Program-made: the position numbers and the translations under genes
From: Treponema sp. UBA3649
GTDB lineage: Bacteria > Spirochaetota > Spirochaetia > Treponematales > Treponemataceae
Reading direction: 5' to 3'
DNA length: 21,429 nucleotides
NCBI GenBank assembly: GCA_002373325.1
Contig: DFKI01000143.1
Coordinates: forward strand, 1-21,429
Notes under the pieces: generated by a model
The model's database searches: none
What the model saw: the letters and a program-made list of their open reading frames with translations, nothing else
Told to the model about the DNA's origin: nothing
Part shown: piece by piece, positions 7,710 through 15,514 of the stretch
How the letters are laid out: every line of letters begins with the position of its first letter
How positions within the stretch are numbered: the stretch's first letter is position 1

Positions 7710-8207
7710 CTAAAGAATCTTGAAAAGCTGCTCGATGTAAGGATGCTTCACCACCATGACAGAGCAATGTGACGATCCGATAATCTCGCTGTCCTGCATT
7801 CCCGCAAGTCCGTGGCTTACCATCTTTGAGGACGTGTTTTCATCTCCTCCGCCAATCAAAAGCAAATCAGCCTTGTACTCATCTGCCGCTTTTACAATCT
7901 CCGACCAGACAGCACCGTGCCTCATCTCAGTCTCAATCTTGATTCCCTTCGCCTTCGCAAGACGAGCAATGTAGTCAAGTCCACGGTCTCCGTCCCTCTT
8001 CAGGTCATCCTTAAAAACGCTGCCCTCCTCCTTCATAAGGAATTTCGTGAGCGTAAGTTTCCTGATTGTCTCAGTGTCCACCACATAGACCGCCTTGACC
8101 TTGCACTTGAAGGACTTTGCCATCATCACGGCATACATGAAGGCATGGAGAGAGGATTTCGATCCGTTGTAAGCGACGAGTATTCTCTGAAAAAGCGGTT
8201 TAATCAT
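7710..8207 (-). CDS. Universal stress protein (UspA family)
   Basis: A 165-residue cytoplasmic protein with the Usp alpha/beta fold order: an N-terminal strand 'FQRILVAYNGSKSS' (usual D at the nucleotide site replaced by N), 'VKAVYVVDTE', 'GAVWSEIVKAADEYKADLLLIGGG', and the C-terminal 'SEIIGSSHCSVMVVK'. The ATP-binding signature G-2x-G-9x-G(S/T) of ATP-binding Usps is only partly recognisable (GGGDENTSSK then IIGSS), so nucleotide binding is uncertain. The start ATG 8207 overlaps the atpD stop by 4 bp (ATGA), with AGGAGG inside the end of atpD, so it is translationally coupled to the V-ATPase operon and is its last gene. Confidence 0.88.
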   Translation of the reverse strand: MIKPLFQRILVAYNGSKSSLHAFMYAVMMAKSFKCKVKAVYVVDTETIRKLTLTKFLMKEEGSVFKDDLKRDGDRGLDYIARLAKAKGIKIETEMRHGAVWSEIVKAADEYKADLLLIGGGDENTSSKMVSHGLAGMQDSEIIGSSHCSVMVVKHPYIEQLFKIL

Positions 8208-8830
8208 TTTGCCTCCTGTCTGTTTTTCAATGACTTAAGCACGAAAACATTGTCCCTTTCCCTTTCTTCCAGAACCGACTCAATATATGCGACGGTCTCC
8301 TTCGACTGGGGAATCACCATTTTGTCAAGTGCATTGACCCGTCTCTGCGTCTTTTTAACTTCCATCGCAAGTCTCCAGACGATTGTGCGGATGCTCGCCA
8401 TCTGTGTGAGCAAAGTCAAAAGCTCGAAAAAATCCTGCATGACCTCATCGCTGTCGGGGAAGGTTCCAAGAAAGGAAGAAAAAAGCTCCCTCTTCGGCAG
8501 AGTCACGTCAATTGTCTCGAAATTGATTCCGCCGATTACGACAGGTTTTTCCGTAAGCTCAAATTTATAGTTCACGGCATGTGCAATCCGCTCCACACGG
8601 TCCCCGCCAACTGCCATGAGCATTCTTTTCAACGCAGGATAAGCCTTCGCCACGCACTTGTCAATGCTGCCCTCAAGCAATTTCACCCTTTCCACAAGAT
8701 GCATGAGCTCCATGACAAGAATCTCGCGCTTTTGCTCAAGCAGGTCGTATCCCTCGGTGCTTACGGCAAGCTGTTCCTTTACGGTGAGAAGATTGGATTT
8801 TGTCGGCGCAATGTTCAGCCTGTTTGCCAT
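8204..8830 (-). CDS. atpD: V/A-type ATPase subunit D (central rotor axle)
   Basis: A 208-residue, highly helical protein. The N-terminal 'NIAPTKSNLLTVKEQLAVSTEGYDLLEQKREILVMEL' region (shown here in two parts: NIAPTKSNLL and GYDLLEQKREILVMEL) is the family signature of the long antiparallel coiled coil, and the C-terminal helix contains 'RRVNALDKMVIPQ'. Subunit D rotates inside the A3B3 head and links to F and C. The start overlaps the atpB stop (TGATG), with AGGAGG 4 nt upstream inside the atpB end. The length is normal for the family. Confidence 0.93.
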   Translation of the reverse strand: MANRLNIAPTKSNLLTVKEQLAVSTEGYDLLEQKREILVMELMHLVERVKLLEGSIDKCVAKAYPALKRMLMAVGGDRVERIAHAVNYKFELTEKPVVIGGINFETIDVTLPKRELFSSFLGTFPDSDEVMQDFFELLTLLTQMASIRTIVWRLAMEVKKTQRRVNALDKMVIPQSKETVAYIESVLEERERDNVFVLKSLKNRQEAK

Positions 8831-10236
8831 CAGACCTCCTGAGTCTCAAAGACAGCCTCTTCCTTTTTCGGAAGATATTTTTCAATCAGCTCATCCTTGA
8901 TTCTGTAAAGCTCGTCGCGCGGAAGAATGGAAAGGATTTCCCATCCCAAGTCAAGGGTCTGTTCAATCGTGCGGTCCTCGTACTCACCCTGGCAGAAAAA
9001 CTTCTCCTCAAGCTCGGTTCCAAATTTCAAATACTTTTTGTCCAGATCCGAAAGCTCTTCCTCACCGATGATCGCCGCAAGATTTCGTATGCTCTTCACC
9101 TTTGAGTAGGACGCGAAAAGCTGGGATGAAACCGCGCTGTGGTCCTCCCTGGTCATGCCCTCGCCAATACCGTCCTTCATAAGTCGGCTCAAACTTGGAA
9201 GCCCCGAAACCGGCGGATACATTCCCTTCTGGCTCATTTCTCGGTCCAAAACAATCTGTCCCTCGGTGATGTAACCGGTCAGGTCAGGAATGGGATGGCT
9301 TATGTCATCGTTCGGCATGGTCAGAATCGGAATCTGCGTGATGCTTCCCGTGGACCCCTGGATTTTTCCCGCCCTCTCATAAAGCTCGGCAAGATTTGAG
9401 TACAAATATCCCGGATATCCCTTTCTTCCCGGAACCTCGCCGCGTGTGGTTGAAATCTCGCGCAATGCCTCGCAGTAGTTTGTCATGTCAGTCATTACGA
9501 CAAGAACGTGCATGTTGCACTCAAAGGCAAGATACTCGGCGGCAGTAAGGGCGCACCTCGGAGTGATGATTCTTTCGATTGATGGAGCGTCGGCAAGAGA
9601 CTGGAACATGACTACCTTGCTCAAAACACCGCTTTCCTCGAACGTGTGCTGGAAGAACTGTGCCACGTCGTACTTGATTCCCATGCCCGCAAAAACCATT
9701 ACGAATTCCTCGTCAGAATCCTTGAGTTTCGCCTGCCTGATTATCTGTGCCGCAAGACGGTTGTGTGGAAGTCCGTTGCCGCTGAAAATGGGAAGTTTTT
9801 GACCGCGAATCAAAGTGTTCATTCCGTCAATGGAAGAAATCCCGGTCTGGATAAAGTCCCTCGGATAAACACGCGCATAGGGATTTATGGGGTTTCCGTT
9901 CACGTTCACCTTTTTGCTTGAGATGATTTCAGGATATCCGTCAATCGGCTCGCCCAATCCGTTGAAAATGCGTCCGAGAAGCCCGCGTCCCACACGAAGC
10001 TCCATGGGTCGGTCAAGGAACTCAACCGTTGTGCCGTCAAGATCCAGTCCGGTCGTGCTTCCGAAAATCTGGACCACGGCGGTTTCCTCATTTATGTCGA
10101 TTATGCGTCCTGTTTTTTTCTCACCGTTTTTGTCGCGGACATAGACAACCTCATCATAAAATGAATCCGGGGTACGCTTGACCACCACAATCGGTCCGTC
10201 TACCAGCTCAAGACCGGTGTATTCAATTCCTTTCAT
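8830..10236 (-). CDS. atpB: V/A-type ATPase subunit B (regulatory, non-catalytic)
   Basis: A 468-residue protein of the alpha/beta ATPase fold. It begins 'GIEYTGLELVDGPIVVVKR' and has 'GRGLLGRIFNGLGEPIDG' near residue 95, characteristic of subunit B. The Walker A site is replaced by 'FSGNGLPHNRLA', as expected for the non-catalytic subunit. 'LVVMTDMTNYCEALREIS' and 'GYPGYLYSNLAELYERAG' are the conserved core, and 'SRLMKDGIGEGMTREDHS' is the region contributing an arginine to the catalytic interface. It follows atpA by 22 bp with GAGGTGAT as ribosome binding site and ends overlapping atpD. Confidence 0.95.
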   Translation of the reverse strand: MKGIEYTGLELVDGPIVVVKRTPDSFYDEVVYVRDKNGEKKTGRIIDINEETAVVQIFGSTTGLDLDGTTVEFLDRPMELRVGRGLLGRIFNGLGEPIDGYPEIISSKKVNVNGNPINPYARVYPRDFIQTGISSIDGMNTLIRGQKLPIFSGNGLPHNRLAAQIIRQAKLKDSDEEFVMVFAGMGIKYDVAQFFQHTFEESGVLSKVVMFQSLADAPSIERIITPRCALTAAEYLAFECNMHVLVVMTDMTNYCEALREISTTRGEVPGRKGYPGYLYSNLAELYERAGKIQGSTGSITQIPILTMPNDDISHPIPDLTGYITEGQIVLDREMSQKGMYPPVSGLPSLSRLMKDGIGEGMTREDHSAVSSQLFASYSKVKSIRNLAAIIGEEELSDLDKKYLKFGTELEEKFFCQGEYEDRTIEQTLDLGWEILSILPRDELYRIKDELIEKYLPKKEEAVFETQEV

Positions 10237-10258
10237 ATATAATCACCTCTCTTTCTGG

Positions 10259-12034
10259 TCATAGATTTTCCGACGAAGTTCTGTACAACCTCTCCAGCTC
10301 ACCCATCTGCTCTTCCAGATGATTGTGGATTGTCGTCAGAGCGTCCGCATCGCCATTTGCAACCACGGATTTCGCCCTTACAATCTCATTTCTTACGGGC
10401 ACTTCGATGATTTTGAGCAAGGGACATCCCGCCTTGATTGTCTTGAGCGCGAGTTCGTAGAAATTCATAATCAGCATGAGAATCTGAATCTGCTTTTCAG
10501 GCACGGAATACTGGTCGATGTTGTCAAACGCGTTCTGCTGCAAAAATCCGTTCTTTATCATCTCGGCCACGGTCAAAATAAGACGATCGCTTTCCGGAAG
10601 TGCGTCGGCTCCGATCAGTCGGACAATCTGCTGCAATCTCTGTTCCTTTTTCAAGAGGTCCAGCGCCTTCAATCTGATTTCAGCCCACCTCGGGTCAAGT
10701 CTGTCCCACCATCCCTTCACTTCCTCGGCATATTCCGAATATGAGTCAATCCATCCGATCGCGGGATAGTGTCTGGCGTTCGCAAGCTCTCTGTCCAATG
10801 CCCAGAAGCAGCGGATGAATCGCTTTGTGTGCTGGGTAACAGGCTCCGAAAAGTCACCACCCGGCGGAGAAACGGCACCGATTACGGAAACCGAGCCCTC
10901 TTTTCCACAAAGGGAGTTCACGCGGCCAGCCCTTTCATAAAACTCCGCAAGCCTTGTCGGAAGATATGCGGGGAATCCCTCTTCGGCAGGCATCTCCTCC
11001 ATGCGTCCTGAAAGTTCCCTCAAAGCCTCGGCCCATCGTGAGGTTGAGTCCGCCATAATCGCCACGTGCATTCCCATGTCCCTGTAGTATTCGGCAAGAG
11101 TGATTCCTGCATAAAGAGAGACTTCACGTGCAGCAACCGGCATGTTTGATGTGTTCGCAATGAGGATTGTGCGTTCCATGAGCGAGCGTCCAGTGCGTGG
11201 GTCAATCAGCTCAGGGAATTCGGTAAGTACGTCGGTCATCTCGTTTCCGCGCTCACCGCAACCGATGTATACAATCAAATCAGCGTCGCACCATTTTGCT
11301 ATGGCATGCTGGGTCATGGTTTTTCCTGTACCGAATCCACCGGGGATTGCGGCAGTTCCACCCTTGCTTAAAGGGAAGAAAACATCGATTACGCGCTGAC
11401 CTGTGACAAGAGGCTCTGTCACCTCAAGTTTCTGTGCGAACGGTCGTGGCTTACGAAGCGGCCAATACTGCGACATGAGGATTTTCTCACCCAAATCAGT
11501 CTCGGCAATCTCCGCGTCAACGGTGTAGCTTCCCTTTCCCTTGAATGATGCAAGTTTCTTTCCTTTAATATATGGCGGCACCATGATTTTGTGCGTGATT
11601 GAGCCGGTCTCGGGAACGGTACCCAACACCATGCCCGGTTTGATTTCGCATCCAGAATCAATTCCTTCAGCCGGAGTAAAATCCCACTCTTTTTTTGCGT
11701 CAAGTGGCTCGGTTCTCTGCCCCGGAAGAAGAAAAGCTCCCCCGCTCTCGAACATCTGTTTCAGAGGACGCTGGATTCCGTCGTAAATCATGCCGACAAG
11801 CCCGGGACCAAGTTTCAAGGAGAGAGGACGGCCGCTGCTCACGACTTCCTCTCCTACCTGCATCCCGGAGTCATCCTCATAGACCTCAATTGTGGCATGT
11901 CCCTTTTCCTGACTGATGATTTCACCGATGAGACGAGCCTTTCCCACGTCAACAACATCGTAAAGACCGCATCCGTCAAGTCCCTCCGCATAAACAATGG
12001 GTCCCGAAATCCGGGTGATTTTTCCGCTGATCAT
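10259..12034 (-). CDS. atpA: V/A-type ATPase catalytic subunit A
   Basis: A 591-residue protein, the expected length. An N-terminal barrel 'GKITRISGPIVYAEGLDGC' is followed by the non-homologous region typical of V/A-type A subunits (about 110-190). The P-loop GGFGTGKT is at residues 232-239, a little unusual in having Gly for the common Pro. 'GCGERGNEMTDVL' carries the catalytic glutamate region, 'ADSTSRWAEALRELSGRM' follows, and the tail is helical. It hydrolyses or makes ATP at the A/B interface. The start overlaps the atpE stop by 4 bp (ATGA), so the two are translationally coupled. Confidence 0.96.
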   Translation of the reverse strand: MISGKITRISGPIVYAEGLDGCGLYDVVDVGKARLIGEIISQEKGHATIEVYEDDSGMQVGEEVVSSGRPLSLKLGPGLVGMIYDGIQRPLKQMFESGGAFLLPGQRTEPLDAKKEWDFTPAEGIDSGCEIKPGMVLGTVPETGSITHKIMVPPYIKGKKLASFKGKGSYTVDAEIAETDLGEKILMSQYWPLRKPRPFAQKLEVTEPLVTGQRVIDVFFPLSKGGTAAIPGGFGTGKTMTQHAIAKWCDADLIVYIGCGERGNEMTDVLTEFPELIDPRTGRSLMERTILIANTSNMPVAAREVSLYAGITLAEYYRDMGMHVAIMADSTSRWAEALRELSGRMEEMPAEEGFPAYLPTRLAEFYERAGRVNSLCGKEGSVSVIGAVSPPGGDFSEPVTQHTKRFIRCFWALDRELANARHYPAIGWIDSYSEYAEEVKGWWDRLDPRWAEIRLKALDLLKKEQRLQQIVRLIGADALPESDRLILTVAEMIKNGFLQQNAFDNIDQYSVPEKQIQILMLIMNFYELALKTIKAGCPLLKIIEVPVRNEIVRAKSVVANGDADALTTIHNHLEEQMGELERLYRTSSENL

Positions 12035-12675
12035 TCGCTTATCCTCCCGCCGAAGAGGGCATGTGCAAGCTCAAAATTGTATTCGTCCAGAATCTCAAGG
12101 ATTTTCTCATCCAACGTGAGGCGGCACACAATCTCTCCATGCTCGCTTTCCACGCTCAGAATCACTCCCTCGTGATACCGGAGTCCCGGCACAAAGTCAT
12201 CGGCAAAAAGAGCCTCGGGAGATGTTTCCACGGTCTCAAGTCTTTCACCCAAAATTGACCGGAGCATTTTTTCCGCAGGATCCTTGGAAAAAGAAATGAC
12301 TGTGGCATGGACGGCACCTTTTCCAAGAGACGGAAGAGCCCTTTCAAGCAGCTTCTGTACCACCGAAAGACGTTTTTCCTCACCGGCCTTCTCAAAATAT
12401 GAATTTATTGCCTCAAGGACTTCCCCGTGCACAAAAGACACCTCGTAGCGTTCCTTTTCAAGCGGAAGGGATGCACCCTCATTTTTTTTGTAAAGCTCCA
12501 GACGGGAATCAGCAGATTTTTGTGCCTGAATCCGGCTTTCCTCCAGCCTTTTTCCGACTCCGCCAAGAAGTTCCCTGCAAGTTTCCTCCGCGCGTGAGAG
12601 AATCTTGTCAGCCTTTTTTTTGGCATCCGAAACAATTTCCCTGTCCAGAACGTCTGTTGAACGTATTTCTTCCAT
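12031..12675 (-). CDS. atpE: V/A-type ATPase subunit E (peripheral stalk)
   Basis: A 214-residue protein. A charged helical N-terminus (about 1-105, e.g. 'DAKKKADKILSRAEETCREL') would form the right-handed coiled coil with subunit G. A globular C-terminal domain follows, ending in 'GEIVCRLTLDEKILEILDEY'. The sequence is divergent, as usual for E subunits, and position between F and A settles the assignment. It starts 38 bp after the atpF stop. Confidence 0.88.
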   Translation of the reverse strand: MEEIRSTDVLDREIVSDAKKKADKILSRAEETCRELLGGVGKRLEESRIQAQKSADSRLELYKKNEGASLPLEKERYEVSFVHGEVLEAINSYFEKAGEEKRLSVVQKLLERALPSLGKGAVHATVISFSKDPAEKMLRSILGERLETVETSPEALFADDFVPGLRYHEGVILSVESEHGEIVCRLTLDEKILEILDEYNFELAHALFGGRISE

Positions 12676-12713
12676 ATTAAATCTTCCAAAAAATGACCTG
12701 CACCAGTGGCCGT

Positions 12714-13049
12714 CTACACTTGAATGCCCACAGCCTCACGGATTGAGTCGGTCAGTGTCTTTCTTCCCTGAAGATGTCCCTGCAATCCGGGAATTTCCAC
12801 AATCAGGGGAGCCTTTCCGCCTTTCTGCCAGTCCAGGACTTCCTTTTCCAGCATGGATGAGACATCCTCGGTCAGAATGAGAACCTTGGGTCTGTCTTTT
12901 AAAGCGGGACCCGCAACCTTTGAGGACTGACCCGTCATCAGCTTAAACGCCTCCAGAGCGTCCCCTCGGTTGTTCACGACTTCACCGCCCACACCGACCA
13001 GCCTGAAAGCAAGATACAGCTCCCGCTCGCCGATAAAAAAGTATTCCAC
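12714..13049 (-). CDS. atpF: V/A-type ATPase subunit F (rotor tip)
   Basis: A 111-residue protein that begins 'MEYFFIGERELYLAFRLVGV', the usual CheY-like F-subunit N-terminus (flavoured 'xGdxdtvxGFrLaGv'), continues 'PKVLILTEDVSSML' and ends with 'RKTLTDSIREAVGIQV' (family motif 'I...i..avG'). The start is GTG at 13049 and lies 9 bp after the atpK stop. F binds D on the central shaft. The ribosome binding site is weak, so initiation may depend on coupling from atpK. Confidence 0.88.
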   Translation of the reverse strand: MEYFFIGERELYLAFRLVGVGGEVVNNRGDALEAFKLMTGQSSKVAGPALKDRPKVLILTEDVSSMLEKEVLDWQKGGKAPLIVEIPGLQGHLQGRKTLTDSIREAVGIQV

Positions 13050-13058
13050 ATCCGGATC

Positions 13059-13400
13059 CTACATCAAGATGATGAAAAGTGCGACCAAAAATCCCCAGAG
13101 ACAGATACCCTCGGCAAGACCAACAAAAGGAAGAGCCTTACCGGAAATCTCAGCGTTCTCGCTCATCGCACCCATAGCTGCGGCACCAATTTTACCGACG
13201 GCCATACCGCCACCAAGACATCCGATACCGACGGCAAGAGCAGCCGCAAGATACTTCACGGAAGAACCAAGTCCTGCACCCGCCTGAGCTTCCACGGCAG
13301 TCTTTTCATCCGCGTCCGACTTTGACTGGGCAAAAACGGAAGTCACTGAAAAAATCGACATCAGAACCAGCATAAAGAAAAATCTCTTTGAACCCTTCAT
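13059..13400 (-). CDS. atpK: V/A-type ATPase proteolipid subunit K (membrane ring) with signal-peptide-like N-terminus
   Basis: A 113-residue protein from ATG 13400, chosen over longer in-frame starts because AGAGGT lies 6 nt upstream. Residues 1-24 (MKGSKRFFFML to SVFA) look like a cleavable signal peptide, followed by an acidic linker. TM1 is about 50-80 with glycine-rich 'GIGCLGGGMAVGKIG', and TM2 about 88-113 with the ion-carrying Glu97 in 'VGLAEGICLWGFLVAL'. It is one hairpin, thus a c-type ring subunit. The Gln residues used for sodium binding in Enterococcus NtpK are not evident in TM1, which leans towards protons, but this is weak. It sits 134 bp after atpI, the largest gap in the operon. 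Confidence 0.9.
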   Translation of the reverse strand: MKGSKRFFFMLVLMSIFSVTSVFAQSKSDADEKTAVEAQAGAGLGSSVKYLAAALAVGIGCLGGGMAVGKIGAAAMGAMSENAEISGKALPFVGLAEGICLWGFLVALFIILM

Positions 13401-13406
13401 AACAAT

Positions 13407-13412
13407 ACCTCT
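13407..13412 (-). promoter_or_regulatory. Ribosome binding site deciding the atpK start
   Basis: AGAGGT on the minus strand, 6 nt before ATG 13400. It places the start directly at a signal-peptide-like N-terminus and argues against the longer in-frame ORF that opens at 13487. Confidence 0.55.
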
Positions 13413-13514
13413 TATATCCCAAGAATCCAGGCATCCTAAAAACTCTTGAAACATCTTTAAAATGCCGTATATTTTCAAGCGACGCAAATCAAGCGCCGTA
13501 TTTGAACAATTTTA

Positions 13515-13535
13515 AAGCACCGGAACCCGGCACTT
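13515..13535 (-). terminator. Stem-loop at the atpI stop: intra-operon attenuator or RNA-processing/stability site
   Basis: On the minus strand AAGTGCCGG, loop GTT, CCGGTGCTT: a 9-bp stem with two G-U pairs that begins at the last base of the atpI TGA and is followed by TAAAATTG. It lies between the single-copy I subunit and the multi-copy K subunit. The uridine tail is too poor for a strong terminator, so partial termination or protection of the downstream mRNA is more likely. Confidence 0.45.
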
Positions 13536-15514
13536 CAGTCCACAGACTTGTACTTGAACGAGAAAGGCATGAACTCACGCCCGGTCTCATTGAAGAACTT
13601 GCTGAAAAACTCGTAGTACTGCAAGCGCACGACCTGGATGGCGACAATCATTCCCTCAAGGACGACGACAATCGCGTTTCCGACTATGCTGATTGCAATT
13701 CCACCCGCCAAAGGAGCGATTCCGACCATCTTTTCTATTATATAGCCCAAAACCGCATGTGCCAAAGCAAAGGCTCCCACGCGAAGGAAGCTGACGGTGT
13801 TGGAAAGATAGGAGGAAATCACTTCGATGACCTCGACTATGCCCCCGATGATTCCGCTGAAAAGACCGTTCTCAAGCACAGGTCTCTCACCTTCCACAAG
13901 CCGCTCGAAGGGCTCTCCGAATGCAGTAAGGAAAAGCGTCACCCCGATTATGATCCAGTCGTAGATTGCTGGACTGTGGTGGAAGAAAGCAAGCCTCAGT
14001 GCAAAAGCGATGACGTACCAGAAAAATACGGCGCCCGTAATTCCGGTTTTTCCGAAAATGGCCTTGCCCGGTCTCTTGAGCGAAAACTGATTTATGATGT
14101 TGATTATGAGACCCACCGAGTTGATTATGAATCCCACGCCCACGGTAAATCCGAAGAAAATGAACATCCTCTTGATTGACTCGGAGCCTCCGGTCGGCAT
14201 CATGGGAAGAATCTGGTTTCGCGGAGTACCGAACAAACCCGTGACCCATCTTGAGAATGGAGCCAGAATCTCCTCGTTGGCAAAGAACTCTCCGGTCAAA
14301 AGCCCCATTATGGTGGAAGAGATACCGATGCAGACAAAAATCACGCCGAATTTCTCCCATCCCGCAAGCTTGAGTTTTTTCGCGCACATGAGGATTCCCA
14401 AAATCAAAAAGACAAGTCCTTGCCCCGCGTCCCCGAACATGATTCCGAAAAGCAGCGTAAAGAAGATTGCGACAAAGGGCGTGGGATCGACAGTTCCGTA
14501 AAGCGGCGATCCGTAGCTGAAAATCATCCTTTCAAAAGCCGAGATGATTTTTCCATGCCTGAGCTGAACGGGAACCTGCTCCACACCGGAAGCGACGGTC
14601 GCAACCTCGTCAGGAAGATACTCGCGGATTCCGGTCCTTCCCTCGGTAAGCTTGTCCAAATCGCGTCCTACCTCGTGGGTGAGACGAGCCGGCATCCATC
14701 CGCTGATTCTGTATACGAACTCCGTGGACTCAAGCTTGCCCTGCACCTCGGAAATCTGACTCTCGACCGAATAGACCTGAAGAAGATGAAGGATTTTTTC
14801 CCTGTGTGTCTCAGCAAAGCTCTTCTTTTCCTCCTGAATTTCACTAAGCTGGGCCGCCACGCTCTCCCTCTGCTTTTTCAAAGTGATAAGAGCATCCTCC
14901 GGGATTCCCTTGAAATCTTTCGGAATCTGAATCTCCACGAAATCCGCATGCTTAAGCTCTGTGTCCACTGCAAAACGGGCTTTTTTCGAACATGCCACAA
15001 GAATGTTGCCTCCGTCCTCGCCCAACTGAACCACCGTAGCCCTTGAGCCGATAGCCGCCTTGAGCATGTCAAAGGATGACGGGTCGATTTTTCCGATTCT
15101 CATGGTCAAAAATGAAAGATTCTCCAGCTCGGAATAAGAGACGTTCAAGTTTGAGAAAGCGATGGCCTCGTTCAAAGCTGCGTTGACTTTCTTGAGCTCA
15201 TCGGATGCGGCAAGTTCCCTGGCATGAAGCTCCTCCACGTCCGAAATGATTTTCATGGCATCAGTCTCATCGGCTTCGGAAGGGATGTCAAGCTCATCCA
15301 CATATCCTTTCAAATCCGGAATGGAAAGGGATGCCCTGGCATGTTCAAGTTTATTGAAGATTTCAGCGTCCGGATTCAGATTTCCGTCATCCTGTCCGCC
15401 AAGATTCTGCTGGAACTGAAACTGCCCCATCTTGCCCAGATATTTGAGCACCTGGTGGACATCCTCCTTGTAGACCATAAGCTCCACAAGTCGCATGATT
15501 GTAGTTTTAGCCAT
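13535..15514 (-). CDS. atpI: V/A-type ATPase subunit I (membrane stator, a-like)
   Basis: A 659-residue protein. A large N-terminal cytoplasmic half (about 1-345) with coiled-coil stretches starts 'IMRLVELMVYKEDVHQVLKY'. A C-terminal polytopic membrane half opens at the family hallmark 'FTLLFGIMFGDAGQGLVFL' and includes 'SNTVSFLRVGAFALAHAVLG', the helix carrying the essential arginine (here in FLRVG). It forms the ion half-channels against the K ring and anchors the E/G stalks. The start ATG overlaps the atpC stop by 8 bp, with GGAGGTGA just upstream. Confidence 0.95.
   Translation of the reverse strand: MAKTTIMRLVELMVYKEDVHQVLKYLGKMGQFQFQQNLGGQDDGNLNPDAEIFNKLEHARASLSIPDLKGYVDELDIPSEADETDAMKIISDVEELHARELAASDELKKVNAALNEAIAFSNLNVSYSELENLSFLTMRIGKIDPSSFDMLKAAIGSRATVVQLGEDGGNILVACSKKARFAVDTELKHADFVEIQIPKDFKGIPEDALITLKKQRESVAAQLSEIQEEKKSFAETHREKILHLLQVYSVESQISEVQGKLESTEFVYRISGWMPARLTHEVGRDLDKLTEGRTGIREYLPDEVATVASGVEQVPVQLRHGKIISAFERMIFSYGSPLYGTVDPTPFVAIFFTLLFGIMFGDAGQGLVFLILGILMCAKKLKLAGWEKFGVIFVCIGISSTIMGLLTGEFFANEEILAPFSRWVTGLFGTPRNQILPMMPTGGSESIKRMFIFFGFTVGVGFIINSVGLIINIINQFSLKRPGKAIFGKTGITGAVFFWYVIAFALRLAFFHHSPAIYDWIIIGVTLFLTAFGEPFERLVEGERPVLENGLFSGIIGGIVEVIEVISSYLSNTVSFLRVGAFALAHAVLGYIIEKMVGIAPLAGGIAISIVGNAIVVVLEGMIVAIQVVRLQYYEFFSKFFNETGREFMPFSFKYKSVD

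Noticed and set aside
13401..13487. A longer AtpK starting at 13487
   Set aside because: No ribosome binding site, and the extra 29 residues precede a complete signal-like N-terminus at 13400.
13502..14179. 225-codon plus-strand reading frame antisense to atpI
   Set aside because: It is a shadow of the conserved membrane half of atpI, with highly charged, low-plausibility protein sequence and no start signals.
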